A stretch of DNA of 64,000 nucleotides from JAJZAM01 sp027391075 (GCA_027391075.1 DAHYHI010000015.1:62001-126000); one strand, 5' to 3'. Positions 26,865 to 36,238 are shown, counted from the stretch's first letter. Notes: generated by a model not told the origin, from the sequence alone. Made by a program: numbers and translations.

Positions 26865-26994
26865 GCGGTCGCTCCTTTCTTGTCAAGGAGCGACCGGGGG
26901 CCAGTTCCCAGTCGGTGACCTCCCGACACGGCGCCGGGAAACCGTCGACTGGCAGCTGACCGAAACGGGGCCGCTCGCTGGGTGGACGGTTGGT

Positions 26995-27252
26995 CTAGCG
27001 GCGCAGGCCCAGCCTGGAGATCAGGCTCCTGTAGCGCTCGACGTCGTTCTTTCGGACGTAGTCGAGAAGCCGACGGCGGCGGCCGATCAGCTTCATCAGG
27101 CCACGACGGGTGTGATGGTCGCCCTTGTGGACCTTAAGGTGCTCCGTCAGGTGGGCGATACGCTCGCTCAAGATAGCAACCTGGACCTCCGGGGACCCGG
27201 TGTCGGTGTCGTGCGTGCGGTAGGTCGCTATTGTTGCGGCTTTATCTGGCAT
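26995..27252 (-). CDS. rpsO: 30S ribosomal protein S15
   Basis: The 85-residue protein matches S15 throughout (DTGSPEVQVAILSERI, HKGDHHTRRGLMKLIGRRR, YRSLISRLGLRR). It binds 16S rRNA early in small-subunit assembly and often represses its own translation through the leader. The upstream region to arfB (167 bases, divergent) should hold its promoter; I cannot pick hexamers with confidence. Confidence 0.97.
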   Translation of the reverse strand: MPDKAATIATYRTHDTDTGSPEVQVAILSERIAHLTEHLKVHKGDHHTRRGLMKLIGRRRRLLDYVRKNDVERYRSLISRLGLRR

Positions 27253-27419
27253 AAGTGAGGGTTCCTTGGCATCGTCGACGATGGCACACCGACCTTACGG
27301 CGACCCGGCAACTCCCGTTCCGCCGACTCTTAGAGGGGCATACCGAGATATGGGCGCGACCGAACCGGCCGATAGTGCCTCCATGGTAGCACTCCAAGGT
27401 CGCGCTGCTTGGTGTTACG

Positions 27420-27848
27420 GTGAACGCTGAAAGCGGCACCGCTCTACACCTCGCCACCGGTGTGGAGCTCGATGGCAGCGAAATCGCTTGGCGATTTTCG
27501 ACGTCGGGCGGTCCGGGAGGCCAGCACGTCAACACCTCCCACACCAGGGCCGAGGCGACTCTGAACGTGGCCGCCTCCGCGAGCTTGCCGGAGTGGGCAC
27601 GGTTGCGCATATGCGCCAAACTAGGGCCGGTGGTGTCGACCTCCGCAAGCGACACCAGGTCGCAGAGCCGTAATCGTGCCCTCGCGCTGGCACGGCTGGT
27701 TGCAAGGCTGTCGCGTGCGCTGGAGGAGCCGAAACGGCGCCGCCCGACGCGCCCCTCCGCATCCGCGACCCGACGTCGCCTCGACTCTAAGCGGATCACC
27801 TCCATCAAGAAGCTCGAGCGCCGCCGGCCGGCCCCGGGTGAAGAGTGA
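27420..27848 (+). CDS. arfB: Peptidyl-tRNA hydrolase ArfB (ribosome rescue factor)
   Basis: A 142-residue RF-1-like protein with the catalytic GGQ in STSGGPGGQHVN and a basic C-terminal tail (KKLERRRPAP) that in ArfB enters the empty mRNA channel of stalled ribosomes. It lacks codon-recognition domains. The start is GTG. It is one of the few plus-strand genes, divergent from rpsO and convergent with ribF. Confidence 0.9.
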   Translation: MNAESGTALHLATGVELDGSEIAWRFSTSGGPGGQHVNTSHTRAEATLNVAASASLPEWARLRICAKLGPVVSTSASDTRSQSRNRALALARLVARLSRALEEPKRRRPTRPSASATRRRLDSKRITSIKKLERRRPAPGEE

Positions 27849-27872
27849 GGTAGCCGAGCGCCTGGGAGGTGG

Positions 27873-28859
27873 TCACTTAGAGCTCAGCCCCGGTCTGTTC
27901 TGCTGGTCCTGGACGGCAGGCGCCCACCCCAGCACCTCACGGGTGGTTTCGACATCTCGCTGCATCTGGTCTACCAACGCCTGCGAGGATTCGAAGCGGG
28001 CCTGAGCGCGCAGATGGGCTACGAACTCCACCCTGGCCTGCTCCCCGTAAAGGTCGGCCTCGAAGTCGAGCAGGTGAGCTTCCAGCAGGCGCTCCGCCCT
28101 TGCCTCGTAGTAGGTGGGTCGCCTCCCAAGGGATATCGCGGCGGGCAGCCGGACGCCATCATGGCGCTGGTACCACCCAGCGTAGACCCCGTCGGCGGGG
28201 ACGGCCATGGCTGCGGGGAAAGTTACGTTCGCGGTCGGAAACCCCAGTTGGCGACCCCTTTTGTCGCCGTCGGTGACCACCCCTCGAACCTGGTGAGGTC
28301 TGCCTAGAAGAGAAGCCGCCTCGCCCACCGACCCCTGTGCGAGCAACCGCCGTATCCGCGTCGACGATATCGGCTCCTGTCCGAGCCCTCCGCTGAAGAG
28401 CCGTAAACCGGTCACGTCGAAACCGAGCTTGGAGCCCAGTTCTCCGAGCAGGATCACGTTTCCCGACCGGTCGTGGCCGAAGTGAAAGTCGTGGCCGACC
28501 ACGACCGCCTTGGTGTCCAGGACGCCTACGAGCACCTCCTCTACGAAGCGCACCGGACTCTCCGAGGCGCGCTCCGCGTCGAAGTGCACCAGCAGCACGT
28601 AGTCCACGCCCGTGCGTTCGAGCAGTTCCAACTTCTGGTCCATGTCGGTTAGCAGCATCGGAGCAGACTCTGGCCGTACCACCGACGCCGGATGCCGGTC
28701 GAAAGTGACCACGGCCGAGGCGAGCCCCTGATCGGCGGCAACGCTCTTCACACGGTCGATGACTAGGCGGTGGCCGATGTGGACACCGTCGTAGGCGCCT
28801 ATGGTCACGGCGCACGGGCGCGGTGAGCGGCTCTCTCCGGGGTAGAAAAGGACCTGCAT
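27873..28859 (-). CDS. ribF: Bifunctional riboflavin kinase/FAD synthetase
   Basis: Makes FMN from riboflavin, then FAD. In 328 residues the N-terminal adenylyltransferase domain shows GAYDGVHIGH (about 22-31; Phe is usual at the Tyr) and SSTRIRRLL, and the C-terminal kinase domain shows GRQLGFPTANV and the PTYYEA-type segment. It follows truB with a 61-base gap, as in many bacteria. Confidence 0.95.
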   Translation of the reverse strand: MQVLFYPGESRSPRPCAVTIGAYDGVHIGHRLVIDRVKSVAADQGLASAVVTFDRHPASVVRPESAPMLLTDMDQKLELLERTGVDYVLLVHFDAERASESPVRFVEEVLVGVLDTKAVVVGHDFHFGHDRSGNVILLGELGSKLGFDVTGLRLFSGGLGQEPISSTRIRRLLAQGSVGEAASLLGRPHQVRGVVTDGDKRGRQLGFPTANVTFPAAMAVPADGVYAGWYQRHDGVRLPAAISLGRRPTYYEARAERLLEAHLLDFEADLYGEQARVEFVAHLRAQARFESSQALVDQMQRDVETTREVLGWAPAVQDQQNRPGLSSK

Positions 28860-28920
28860 CTACGGGGAGGCTAGTGCACCCGGGCGCAACCCGATAAAGC
28901 GGCGCCAGGCCCGTCTGGTC

Positions 28921-29811
28921 TCATCCGGCGGCCTCCATTACGACCTCGGCGCGTGCACCGCCGCTGCCGTCGGCGGCGTAGACCGCCAGGAGCGAACCTT
29001 CGCCGGACACGAGGCGCCACGGCCCCGGGTGGGATGTGGGAAGCTCCTGCGCTGAAAGGTTACGTCCGTGGCTTACCTTCCGTTCGACATCGACGCTCAC
29101 GGGTACGGCCTCCAGCCACGGTAGGCAATCCGCCAGTGGGATGACAGAGGCTTCGCCGACTGTGTCAAGAGTCGAAGAGTCGGTCAGGTGCCACGGTCCT
29201 ACCGACTGTCGGCGAAGGTTCCGCACGTGCGCTCCCCCACCGAGACTCCGACCGAGATCCTCGGCCAACGACCGGACGTAGGTGCCCGAAGAGCATGTGA
29301 TCTGAGCTGACAGCACCGGGCCGTGCGGGCCTGCGCCGGCAACGCTCAGGTCGAAGCGTTCGATGTTCACCGACCGAGGCGTGCGCTCTACTTCCACTCC
29401 CTGCCTGGCCAGTTCGTACAGGCGACGGCCACCCACCTTGATCGCCGAGACCATGGGCGGCACTTGGAGGATAGGTCCCGTCAGCGACGTAGCCGCCTGC
29501 GCGGCGGCCTCCAAGGTCACTCCGGACATGTCCCACGTCGCGGTGACCTCTCCGGAGTCGTCGAGCGTCGAAGTCGCCTCTCCGAGCACGATCTCGGTCG
29601 TGTAGCTCTTCGCGAGGCCGGACATATAGCGCATCAGGCGGGTGGCCTTCCCGAGCGCCACTACGAGGAGACCGGTCGCGTCCGGGTCCAACGTTCCGGC
29701 GTGGCCCACTTTGCGCTGCCCGAAAATCCTCCTGCATCGGGCCACGACGTCGTGGCTGGTCATGCCTGAAGGCTTGTCCACCACCACGAGCCCGTCAGCC
29801 ACCGCCGTCAC
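28921..29811 (-). CDS. truB: tRNA pseudouridine(55) synthase
   Basis: Forms the conserved pseudouridine in the tRNA T-loop. The 296-residue protein has VVDKPSGMTSHDVV, catalytic D42 in HAGTLDPDATG, and a C-terminal PUA-like end. The start is GTG at 29811, overlapping rbfA by 17 bases, so translation is probably coupled. Confidence 0.95.
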   Translation of the reverse strand: MTAVADGLVVVDKPSGMTSHDVVARCRRIFGQRKVGHAGTLDPDATGLLVVALGKATRLMRYMSGLAKSYTTEIVLGEATSTLDDSGEVTATWDMSGVTLEAAAQAATSLTGPILQVPPMVSAIKVGGRRLYELARQGVEVERTPRSVNIERFDLSVAGAGPHGPVLSAQITCSSGTYVRSLAEDLGRSLGGGAHVRNLRRQSVGPWHLTDSSTLDTVGEASVIPLADCLPWLEAVPVSVDVERKVSHGRNLSAQELPTSHPGPWRLVSGEGSLLAVYAADGSGGARAEVVMEAAG

Positions 29812-30259
29812 CCGGCGTGGTCTCGGCCGTTCCTCCCACTTCGGCTCCCGGTTCCTCTAGACGCCCTGGCGGTTCAACGTCGACGCTACGAGGGATCTGC
29901 GCAAGGATCTCCTCGATCCGCTGACCTGCTGCTACAGCCGGGTCGGCCGTGAAGCGCAGTTGCGGAGTGCGCCTGAGGCGTAGTTCACGAGATATCGCCG
30001 CCTGGAGCGAAACTCGCATGGCCCCTAGGGCTTCGATCTGCGGTTCTCCCATCGAAGACATGAGCACGGTAGCGTGGCGAAGGTCAGGCTCGCACTCGAC
30101 GCCGGTGATCGTGAGCATGCCTAGACGCTCGTCTTGTACCTCCATGCGTTCGAGCTGCTCCGCTAGGACCTCTCGCAGAACCTCGTTTACCCTGGCTGTC
30201 CGGGCGTACCCGCGGGTCGACCTGTGGGCATGGGTCTTCTTCGAGCGCCTGTTGGTCAT
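29795..30259 (-). CDS. rbfA: 30S ribosome-binding factor RbfA
   Basis: Cold-shock and assembly factor for the 30S subunit. From the ATG at 30259 (with GGAGG upstream) it has 154 residues, with a KH-like core (RVNEVLREVLAEQLE to RFTADPAVAAGQRIEEIL) and a Pro/Glu-rich tail. A longer open frame to 30451 lies over the DUF503 gene and is rejected. Confidence 0.93.
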   Translation of the reverse strand: MTNRRSKKTHAHRSTRGYARTARVNEVLREVLAEQLERMEVQDERLGMLTITGVECEPDLRHATVLMSSMGEPQIEALGAMRVSLQAAISRELRLRRTPQLRFTADPAVAAGQRIEEILAQIPRSVDVEPPGRLEEPGAEVGGTAETTPGDGGG

Positions 30260-30260
30260 C

Positions 30261-30557
30261 TCACGAACCTCCGCCGCCACAAGTGTAGCGATCGACTGAC
30301 ACGACGTCGACCTCGGGGAAAGACCACACGAACCGCTCGACGCTGTCCAAGACAGTCTCGGCGTGCGAACGCGACCCCGAGACTGCAGCAAACCCCAGCG
30401 TGGCGTGCTGCCATGCGTCTTGGTGCGCGACCTCGGCCGCTGCCACGGCAAAGCGCCTGCGCGCTCCGTCGAGTATTGGCCGCACGATAGATCTCTTCTC
30501 CTTCAGAGAGTTGACGCCTCGAAGCCTCAACTCGACGGTCAACGTTGCCGTGAACAA
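30261..30557 (-). CDS. DUF503 (YlxP-like) family protein
   Basis: A 98-residue protein (LRLRGVNSLKEKRSIVRPIL near the N-terminus; SHAETVLDSVERFV later) of the DUF503 family, which is usually found between infB and rbfA, as here. Function is unsettled; a role in ribosome biogenesis is inferred from neighbours only. The start appears to be TTG. It ends one base before rbfA begins. Confidence 0.85.
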   Translation of the reverse strand: MFTATLTVELRLRGVNSLKEKRSIVRPILDGARRRFAVAAAEVAHQDAWQHATLGFAAVSGSRSHAETVLDSVERFVWSFPEVDVVSVDRYTCGGGGS

Positions 30558-30578
30558 TTGGGCGGAACTGGACTGTCC

Positions 30579-33500
30579 CTAGAGCCTGGACAGCTCCCGG
30601 GGGATCTCGCGGTCTTCGAAGGTCTCGATGACGTCACCCTCGCGCAAGTCCTGGTTGTTGGAGAGCCCCACACCACATTCGAAGCCCTCGCTCACCTCCC
30701 GGGCATCCTCCTTGAAGCGCTTGAGCGAGGTGATAGCGCCCTTCCAGATGATCACGCCGTCCCGAAGGAAACGCACCTTGGACCCACGGGTGATCTTGCC
30801 GTGCCGGACGTAGCAACCGGCGATAGCACCCACGCGCGGTACCCGGAAAATCTCGCGAACCTCGGCCTCTCCTGTGACGACCTCCTCGAACTCAGGCGCG
30901 AGCATCCCCACCATTGCGCTCTCGATATCTTCGATTAGCTTATAGATAATTTCATACGTTCTAATCTCGACATCGTGATGCTCTGCCAGATCGCGCGACC
31001 CCCGGTCGGGACGGACGTTGAAGCCGAGGATCGTGGCGTTAGATGCTTGCGCCAGCGTGACGTCGTTCTCTGTGATGCCACCAACAGCCCGATGGATGAA
31101 CGATAGCTTCACCTCGTCGCGCTCAAGCTTGCGAAGACTCTCAGTCACAGCCTCCAGGGAACCTTGAGTGTCGGCTTTCAGGACCAGGTTCAACGTGGCC
31201 GTCTCACCGCGCTGGATCTGCTCGAAGATATCCTCCAACTTCGCTCCGGTTCCAGTCGCCGACGACGAACGACGCAAATCGGCCGCCCGGAAGCGCTGCT
31301 CGCGTTGCTCGCCGATGTCACGAGCGGTCTTCGCCTTGTCCGTCACCCGGAATTCGTCTCCGGCTGAAGGCACGGACCCGAACCCGAGCACCTGAACGGG
31401 AGCCGAGGGTCCGGCCTCTTTGACGTTGGAACCACTCTCGTCAAGAAGAGCCTTGACACGACCCCACGCTGCACCCGCGACGATGGGATCGCCTTGGCGC
31501 AACGTACCTGACTGGACGATTACCGTCGCCACCGGACCCTTCCCCGGGTCAAGGTTTGCTTCCAGGACCGTGCCTTTGGCACGGCCGTCCGGGTTGGCCT
31601 CGAGTTCCTCGAGTTCGGCAACGAGCAGAACCTGCTCTAGGAGATCCTCGATCCCGAAGTTCTGCAGCGCTGAGATCTCGACCATGATCGTGTCACCGCC
31701 CCACGACTCCGGCACGAGGCCGTACTCGGAGAGTTGTTGCATCACCCGGGTGGGGTCCGCATTGGCACGGTCAATCTTGTTTATGGCCACGACTATCGGG
31801 ACGTCAGCGGCCTTGGCGTGGTTGAGTGCTTCCACGGTCTGGGGCATGATGCCGTCGTCGGCCGCGACCACGAGAACAACGATGTCGGTGACTTCTGCAC
31901 CTCGGGCTCGCATCGCCGTGAAGGCCTCGTGGCCCGGAGTGTCGATAAAGGTCACCCGATGCCCTTGGTATTCGACCTGATAGGCGCCGATGTGCTGGGT
32001 GATCCCACCGGCTTCGCCGGCTACGACGTTCGTGGCCCGGATTCGGTCCAGGAGCAGGGTCTTTCCGTGATCCACGTGGCCCATGACCGTAACGACGGGA
32101 GGACGTGACTCAAGGCCTGTCTCACTGTCGTCCTCGTCGTCGAAATACTTGGCCTGTAGCTCGGCCTCCTTCTCCTCGCCTGGGTCCACCAAACGCACCG
32201 AGGCGCCGATCTCCGCTGCGAACAGCTCAATCATTTCGTCGGAGAGGGACTGGGTCGTAGTGACCATCTCGCCCTGCTGGAACAAGAACCTAACGACGTC
32301 GGCGCCCGAGCGGTTCAGCTTTGGGCCGAGCTCTTGCGCCGTCGCTCCGCGTTCGACGATCACTTCGCCGTCGGGGATAGGCGCGTTGGATGGAGAGTAG
32401 TGGGTTATCTCCTGAGCTTCGAGCTCTTCGATGTTGCGCCTGCGCCTGCGCGTCGGACGACGACCCTGAGGACGTCCTCGGTTGCCAAAAGCGCCCCCGC
32501 GGGCGCCTGGCGGCCCTCCAGGCCCACCCGCCGGCTGGCCGGGGCGAGCGCCGGGAGCTCCTCCCCCAGGACGGTTCCAAGCGCCGCCAGGTGCCCCACC
32601 CGGAGCACCAGAGCGCAACCCTCCGCTGCGGGTTCCTCCGCCCATCGCCGGCCTTGTTGCGCCGGACCCGGAGGGACGGCTCCCGACGGGTCCGGGACGG
32701 CTCTGGGGCTGCCTACCAGGAGGAGGAGGAATCGGCTTACCTGAGGCTGACAGGGGCGGACGACGCACGCCGGGAGGTGGCGGTATCGGCTTACCCGTCG
32801 ACGACAGCATCGGACCACCCGCCTTGGCCTGGGCGTCGCCCTGCTGGCTGGGACTGTTGTCCTGTCCAACGACCGGTGCCGGACCGCCAGAACGCTCGTG
32901 TAGGGGCCTTGACTGTGCAGGCCTCGTGGGCACAGGCCTTGTCGGACCGACCGGGGAGCCGGCAGCCGGAAGCCGCGTCTGCCCTGCCTGCTGCTCTCCT
33001 TGCGCTGAGAGAGGGGCCTCGGGGCGTTGCGGTGCCCGCCGTGGGACGGCAGGGGTTCTACGATCAGGGGAGTCATGCTCCGCGGTGCCGCTTCCAGGCT
33101 GGTCGTCTCGGCCATGAGGACGTTTTGGAACGGCCGGACGAGCCACAGCATCGGGGATGGAGCTAACTCTAGATTCGACGGGATCTAAAGGATGACTCTC
33201 AGCGCTGGCTGGCGACTCGACGGTCGCTTCACGACGTGCCTCCGGGGCATCCCCGCCAGCTACGGCTGCGGTCGTGGCCTGATGAACGGACTGAGCGCTC
33301 GCGGAAGGAGCCGGGCGGGCAGGAGTCAGCGCGTCGGCAGAGGACGGCAAAGCCGTCTCTACCACCGCGACTTTGGCCATCTCGGTCTCAACATGGTCCG
33401 GCGAAGACGATCTCGTCGACGCGGCGGTGACAACCGATATCGCAGGCTTGGATTCGCCTTCGGAAGCAGAGCCATGACCCGACGTCGGAACCGTCGCCCG

Positions 33501-33890
33501 CCCTACGCGCGAGGACTCCTGACGTCCGACGTCTGCACTCCCTGATCCCGGAGTGCCGGGAGGATCTGTGACACCAGCTGGCGAGCTATGTGCGGTTGCG
33601 TCCGAGGCCGTCGAGGCCGCTGGTTCGGTCTGTTGAGGTTCGGGTCCGCTGGCTTGGCCGGCGGACGACGCCTCGCGCAGTGCCGGCTCGCCGTCGGCGC
33701 CTACCGCTCCAACGGGGCGCCGTAAGCCCTCTCGGTCAGCCTTACGGCGCACTCGGTCAGCCTGCTGATCCTCGATGCTCGAGGAATGGCTCTTGACCCC
33801 GATACCGAGCGAGATACACAGGTCCAGAGCTTCCTTGTTGGTCAGGCCGAGCTCTCGTCCTAGCTCGTACACCCGAATCTTTTTGGCCAA
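30579..33890 (-). CDS. infB: Translation initiation factor IF-2
   Basis: GTPase that places initiator tRNA on the ribosome. At 1103 residues it is long. The IF2-N domain (IRVYELGRELGLTNKEALDLC) is followed by a disordered region of about 500 residues rich in Pro, Gly, Ala and Arg, including GRPQGRRPTRRRRR, then the conserved part: G1 GHVDHGKT near 602-609, DTPGHEAF, NKID, and the C-terminal beta-barrel and tRNA-binding domains. Much of the extra length is low-complexity, typical of GC-rich Actinomycetota. Confidence 0.97.
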   Translation of the reverse strand: MAKKIRVYELGRELGLTNKEALDLCISLGIGVKSHSSSIEDQQADRVRRKADREGLRRPVGAVGADGEPALREASSAGQASGPEPQQTEPAASTASDATAHSSPAGVTDPPGTPGSGSADVGRQESSRVGRATVPTSGHGSASEGESKPAISVVTAASTRSSSPDHVETEMAKVAVVETALPSSADALTPARPAPSASAQSVHQATTAAVAGGDAPEARREATVESPASAESHPLDPVESRVSSIPDAVARPAVPKRPHGRDDQPGSGTAEHDSPDRRTPAVPRRAPQRPEAPLSAQGEQQAGQTRLPAAGSPVGPTRPVPTRPAQSRPLHERSGGPAPVVGQDNSPSQQGDAQAKAGGPMLSSTGKPIPPPPGVRRPPLSASGKPIPPPPGRQPQSRPGPVGSRPSGSGATRPAMGGGTRSGGLRSGAPGGAPGGAWNRPGGGAPGARPGQPAGGPGGPPGARGGAFGNRGRPQGRRPTRRRRRNIEELEAQEITHYSPSNAPIPDGEVIVERGATAQELGPKLNRSGADVVRFLFQQGEMVTTTQSLSDEMIELFAAEIGASVRLVDPGEEKEAELQAKYFDDEDDSETGLESRPPVVTVMGHVDHGKTLLLDRIRATNVVAGEAGGITQHIGAYQVEYQGHRVTFIDTPGHEAFTAMRARGAEVTDIVVLVVAADDGIMPQTVEALNHAKAADVPIVVAINKIDRANADPTRVMQQLSEYGLVPESWGGDTIMVEISALQNFGIEDLLEQVLLVAELEELEANPDGRAKGTVLEANLDPGKGPVATVIVQSGTLRQGDPIVAGAAWGRVKALLDESGSNVKEAGPSAPVQVLGFGSVPSAGDEFRVTDKAKTARDIGEQREQRFRAADLRRSSSATGTGAKLEDIFEQIQRGETATLNLVLKADTQGSLEAVTESLRKLERDEVKLSFIHRAVGGITENDVTLAQASNATILGFNVRPDRGSRDLAEHHDVEIRTYEIIYKLIEDIESAMVGMLAPEFEEVVTGEAEVREIFRVPRVGAIAGCYVRHGKITRGSKVRFLRDGVIIWKGAITSLKRFKEDAREVSEGFECGVGLSNNQDLREGDVIETFEDREIPRELSRL

Positions 33891-33899
33891 GTTGGTCGG

Positions 33900-34280
33900 T
33901 CAGTCCCTTCTCGAAATCTCGTGTGATCCCCGACTTGGTTCACTACGCAACTTTCGGCTGCGAGAAACTTCAGTCAACGCATCGTGATCGTCTATACATT
34001 CTCGCACGTCCTGGGGTGGTCGCGTTCGCCCGGATAGTTCCGACGTGAGCCGGGCGACGGCTTCAGCAGGTACCTGGGCGCGAAAGGCCTTCTGGAAAGC
34101 CCTTCGACTGACGGCTAGCCCTAAGCAACTCTGACTTAGAGTAGCCGCGTTCTTGTCCCTACATATCCACGCTCCGCGACCCGGTCCTGTGCGCCGACAC
34201 GCGATAGTCCCCTCCGGTTCCCAGACCAGGCGCACTAAGTTAGACGGGTTAAGAACCTTTCGACATCCGATGCAGGTTCT
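33900..34280 (-). CDS. ylxR: YlxR family RNA-binding protein, start codon unclear
   Basis: A YlxR protein lies between nusA and infB, its normal place. The conserved opening RTCIGCRKV is encoded from 34280 downward and GRGAWIC, RRAFQKAFR follow. The first canonical start in frame, GTG at 34235, is downstream of the RTCIGCR motif. Upstream the frame is open only to a TGA at 34352-34350, with no ATG, GTG or TTG between. An unusual start (for example ACG at 34292), a frameshift from the end of nusA, or a sequence error could explain this. The end point given is the start of homology, not a proven start codon. Confidence 0.75.
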   Translation of the reverse strand, partial: RTCIGCRKVLNPSNLVRLVWEPEGTIACRRTGPGRGAWICRDKNAATLSQSCLGLAVSRRAFQKAFRAQVPAEAVARLTSELSGRTRPPQDVRECIDDHDALTEVSRSRKLRSEPSRGSHEISRRD

Positions 34281-34318
34281 AGCGGCCCTCGTATCGGACT
34301 TGCGTGTTCCGGCGGCGA

Positions 34319-35518
34319 CTACGGCGCACCACCGCCGTCGTCGGGTGCGTCAGAAGCAACCGTCTCGCCGACCATCGCGTCGTCGGCCGCCTGGTCCTGA
34401 GCACCCTCGTCCGCCGACAAGGACCACGCCTCGGCGGAGACTGCCTCGCCACCCTCAGCCGGCTGCCAGACCATTTCGCCGGACTCCGTTTCCACCCACT
34501 CGCCCTCAGCCCACTCCTGGTCGGCGAAGGCCCTCTCGTCGGCGATCTGGGTCTCGCTCTTTATGTCAATGCGCCAACCGGTGAGACGTGCCGCCAACCT
34601 GGCGTTCTGACCCTCCTTGCCGATGGCCAGCGAGAGCTGGAAGTCGTTGACTACCACGGTGGCAGTGCCGGTCAAGTCGTCTAGGTGGACCTCTTTCACC
34701 TTGGCAGGCTGCAGCGCACGCATGACGAACTCCCTGGGATCGTCGGAGAACGGGACGATGTCCACCTTTTCGCCGCGCAACTCGTTGGTTACCATACGCA
34801 CTCTCGCCCCGCGAGCCCCCACACACGCCCCTACGGGGTCGACGTTAGAGTCGTTCGACCACACGGCTATCTTCGTGCGGTGACCAGGCTCGCGGGCAGC
34901 CGCCTTGATCTCGACGACTCCGCTGGAGATCTCGGGAACTTCCAACTCGAAGAGACGCTTTATCAACCCAGGGTGCGTCCTGCTCACTACTATCTGCGGC
35001 CCCTTGGCAGTCTTGCGGACCTCGACTATGTAAGCCTTCAGCCTCGCGCCGTGCTCGTAACGTTCGTAAGGCACCTGCTCGGCCTGCGGGAGAAGCGCCT
35101 CTACCTTACCTAAGTCCAACAGCGTATAGCGGTTGTCACTCTGCTGGATAATCCCGGTGACGATGTCACCTTCCCGGCCTGCGTACTCCTCATATTTGAG
35201 ATCTCGCTCAGCCTCGCGGATCCGCTGGTTCATCACCTGCTTGGCTGTCTGAGCGGCTATACGCCCGAAATCCTTAGGAGTGACATCCCACTCGCGGATA
35301 ACGTTGTCGTCATCGTCTAGCTCTTGGCCGTAGACGCGGATATCCCCAGTGTCAGGGTCGATCGTGACCGAAGCAAACTCCTCCGAGCCAGGCATCCGCT
35401 TGTAGGCAGCAAGAAGTGCGTTCGCCAGGGCGTCGAGCAGCGTATCTACGCTTATGCCCTTGTCCTTCGCTATCTGCTGGAGTGCGTCTAGGAAGTCGAT
35501 GGTGGATTCGCTTTTCAT
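34319..35518 (-). CDS. nusA: Transcription termination/antitermination factor NusA
   Basis: Binds RNA polymerase and modulates pausing, termination and antitermination. The 399-residue protein has the N-terminal polymerase-binding domain, S1 (GDIVTGIIQQSDNRYTLLDLG) and two KH domains (DPVGACVGARGARV; QLSLAIGKEGQNARLAA), then a roughly 75-residue acidic tail ending DDGGGAP. The ATG at 35518 overlaps the rimP stop by four bases. Confidence 0.96.
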   Translation of the reverse strand: MKSESTIDFLDALQQIAKDKGISVDTLLDALANALLAAYKRMPGSEEFASVTIDPDTGDIRVYGQELDDDDNVIREWDVTPKDFGRIAAQTAKQVMNQRIREAERDLKYEEYAGREGDIVTGIIQQSDNRYTLLDLGKVEALLPQAEQVPYERYEHGARLKAYIVEVRKTAKGPQIVVSRTHPGLIKRLFELEVPEISSGVVEIKAAAREPGHRTKIAVWSNDSNVDPVGACVGARGARVRMVTNELRGEKVDIVPFSDDPREFVMRALQPAKVKEVHLDDLTGTATVVVNDFQLSLAIGKEGQNARLAARLTGWRIDIKSETQIADERAFADQEWAEGEWVETESGEMVWQPAEGGEAVSAEAWSLSADEGAQDQAADDAMVGETVASDAPDDGGGAP

Positions 35519-36030
35519 AATTCGGCTTCTTTCGGCTCGTTGTTGACGGTCGGCCTTTGCTTTAGTGTGGAGTTCCACGAAGCGACCGTTCGGGCCCAGT
35601 CGATGCTGTCGTACTCGACCAACGTCTGCATTGGCGGTTCGCCCATTTCCACTACGACCCCCGCCTGTCGCGTTTCAATCAGGACACCACGGTGCCGGCG
35701 GCCTCCGAAAATGTCGACCCTGGTCTTGAGCGAGATCTCGGCTCCGATATAGCGCGCAAAGTGCTCAGGCCGGCGAAGCTTCCTTTCAATCCCCGGACTC
35801 GAAACTTCCAGGTGATAGCGACTCTGCGGGGTGAGCTCGGGGTGAGCGTCGAGGATCGGGGCCACCAACGTCCCCGCCGCCTCTGAGAGAGCCTCCAGAT
35901 CGATCCCGCCGGAACGGTCCACAAGAACCCTCACAGTGTCGTGAGTGACCTCGACATCCCACAACTCCAGACCGGCTGAGGAGAGCACCGGGTCGATTAC
36001 TGAAACGATCCCTGCTGCCGAATCGGCCAC
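35515..36030 (-). CDS. rimP: Ribosome maturation factor RimP
   Basis: Needed for 30S maturation. A GTG at 36030, eight to nine bases after an AAAGGAGG site, gives 171 residues: an N-terminal domain (LELWDVEVTHDTVRVLVD), the signature SPGIERKL and an SH3-like C-terminus. The open frame extends to 36081, but the strong ribosome site lies inside that extension. First gene of the rimP-nusA-ylxR-infB run. Confidence 0.9.
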   Translation of the reverse strand: MADSAAGIVSVIDPVLSSAGLELWDVEVTHDTVRVLVDRSGGIDLEALSEAAGTLVAPILDAHPELTPQSRYHLEVSSPGIERKLRRPEHFARYIGAEISLKTRVDIFGGRRHRGVLIETRQAGVVVEMGEPPMQTLVEYDSIDWARTVASWNSTLKQRPTVNNEPKEAEL

Positions 36031-36129
36031 TAGCACTCTCCTCCTTTCTAGCTTCCTGACGACGGAACTGTTGCTACCCACAAGCCGCTGAGCGCTTCCT
36101 ACATTGGTCTGACCAGCAATACAAAGGCG

Positions 36130-36187
36130 CGGGCGCCCTGCACTAAACAGGTGCTACCCACGCCCGTTAAACTTCTCCGAAGAGAAG
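36130..36187 (-). other. Structured 5' leader of the rimP-nusA-infB operon
   Basis: Two stem-loops follow the candidate -10. The first (36172-36187) has a six-base stem closed by a TTCG tetraloop, an exceptionally stable hairpin. The second pairs CGGGCG with CGCCCG (36130-36135 with 36161-36166) and contains an inner CCTG/CAGG stem. They lie 100-160 bases before rimP. They could be a regulatory leader or the 3' end of the ispG transcript. Confidence 0.45.
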
Positions 36188-36197
36188 CTCTCCCTAC

Positions 36198-36203
36198 ATT
36201 ATA
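36198..36203 (-). promoter_or_regulatory. Candidate -10 element for rimP operon
   Basis: A perfect TATAAT on the minus strand, about 168 bases before the rimP start, in otherwise GC-rich DNA. No convincing -35 hexamer is present at 16-18 bases. Confidence 0.5.
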
Positions 36204-36238
36204 CCCCCACAGTCCGCCGGTCCCGTCGAGGAGACTGG

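Noticed and set aside
26865..26994. Possible regulatory RNA between rpsO and pnp
   Set aside because: Some short complementary stretches, but no stable stem or known motif that I can support.
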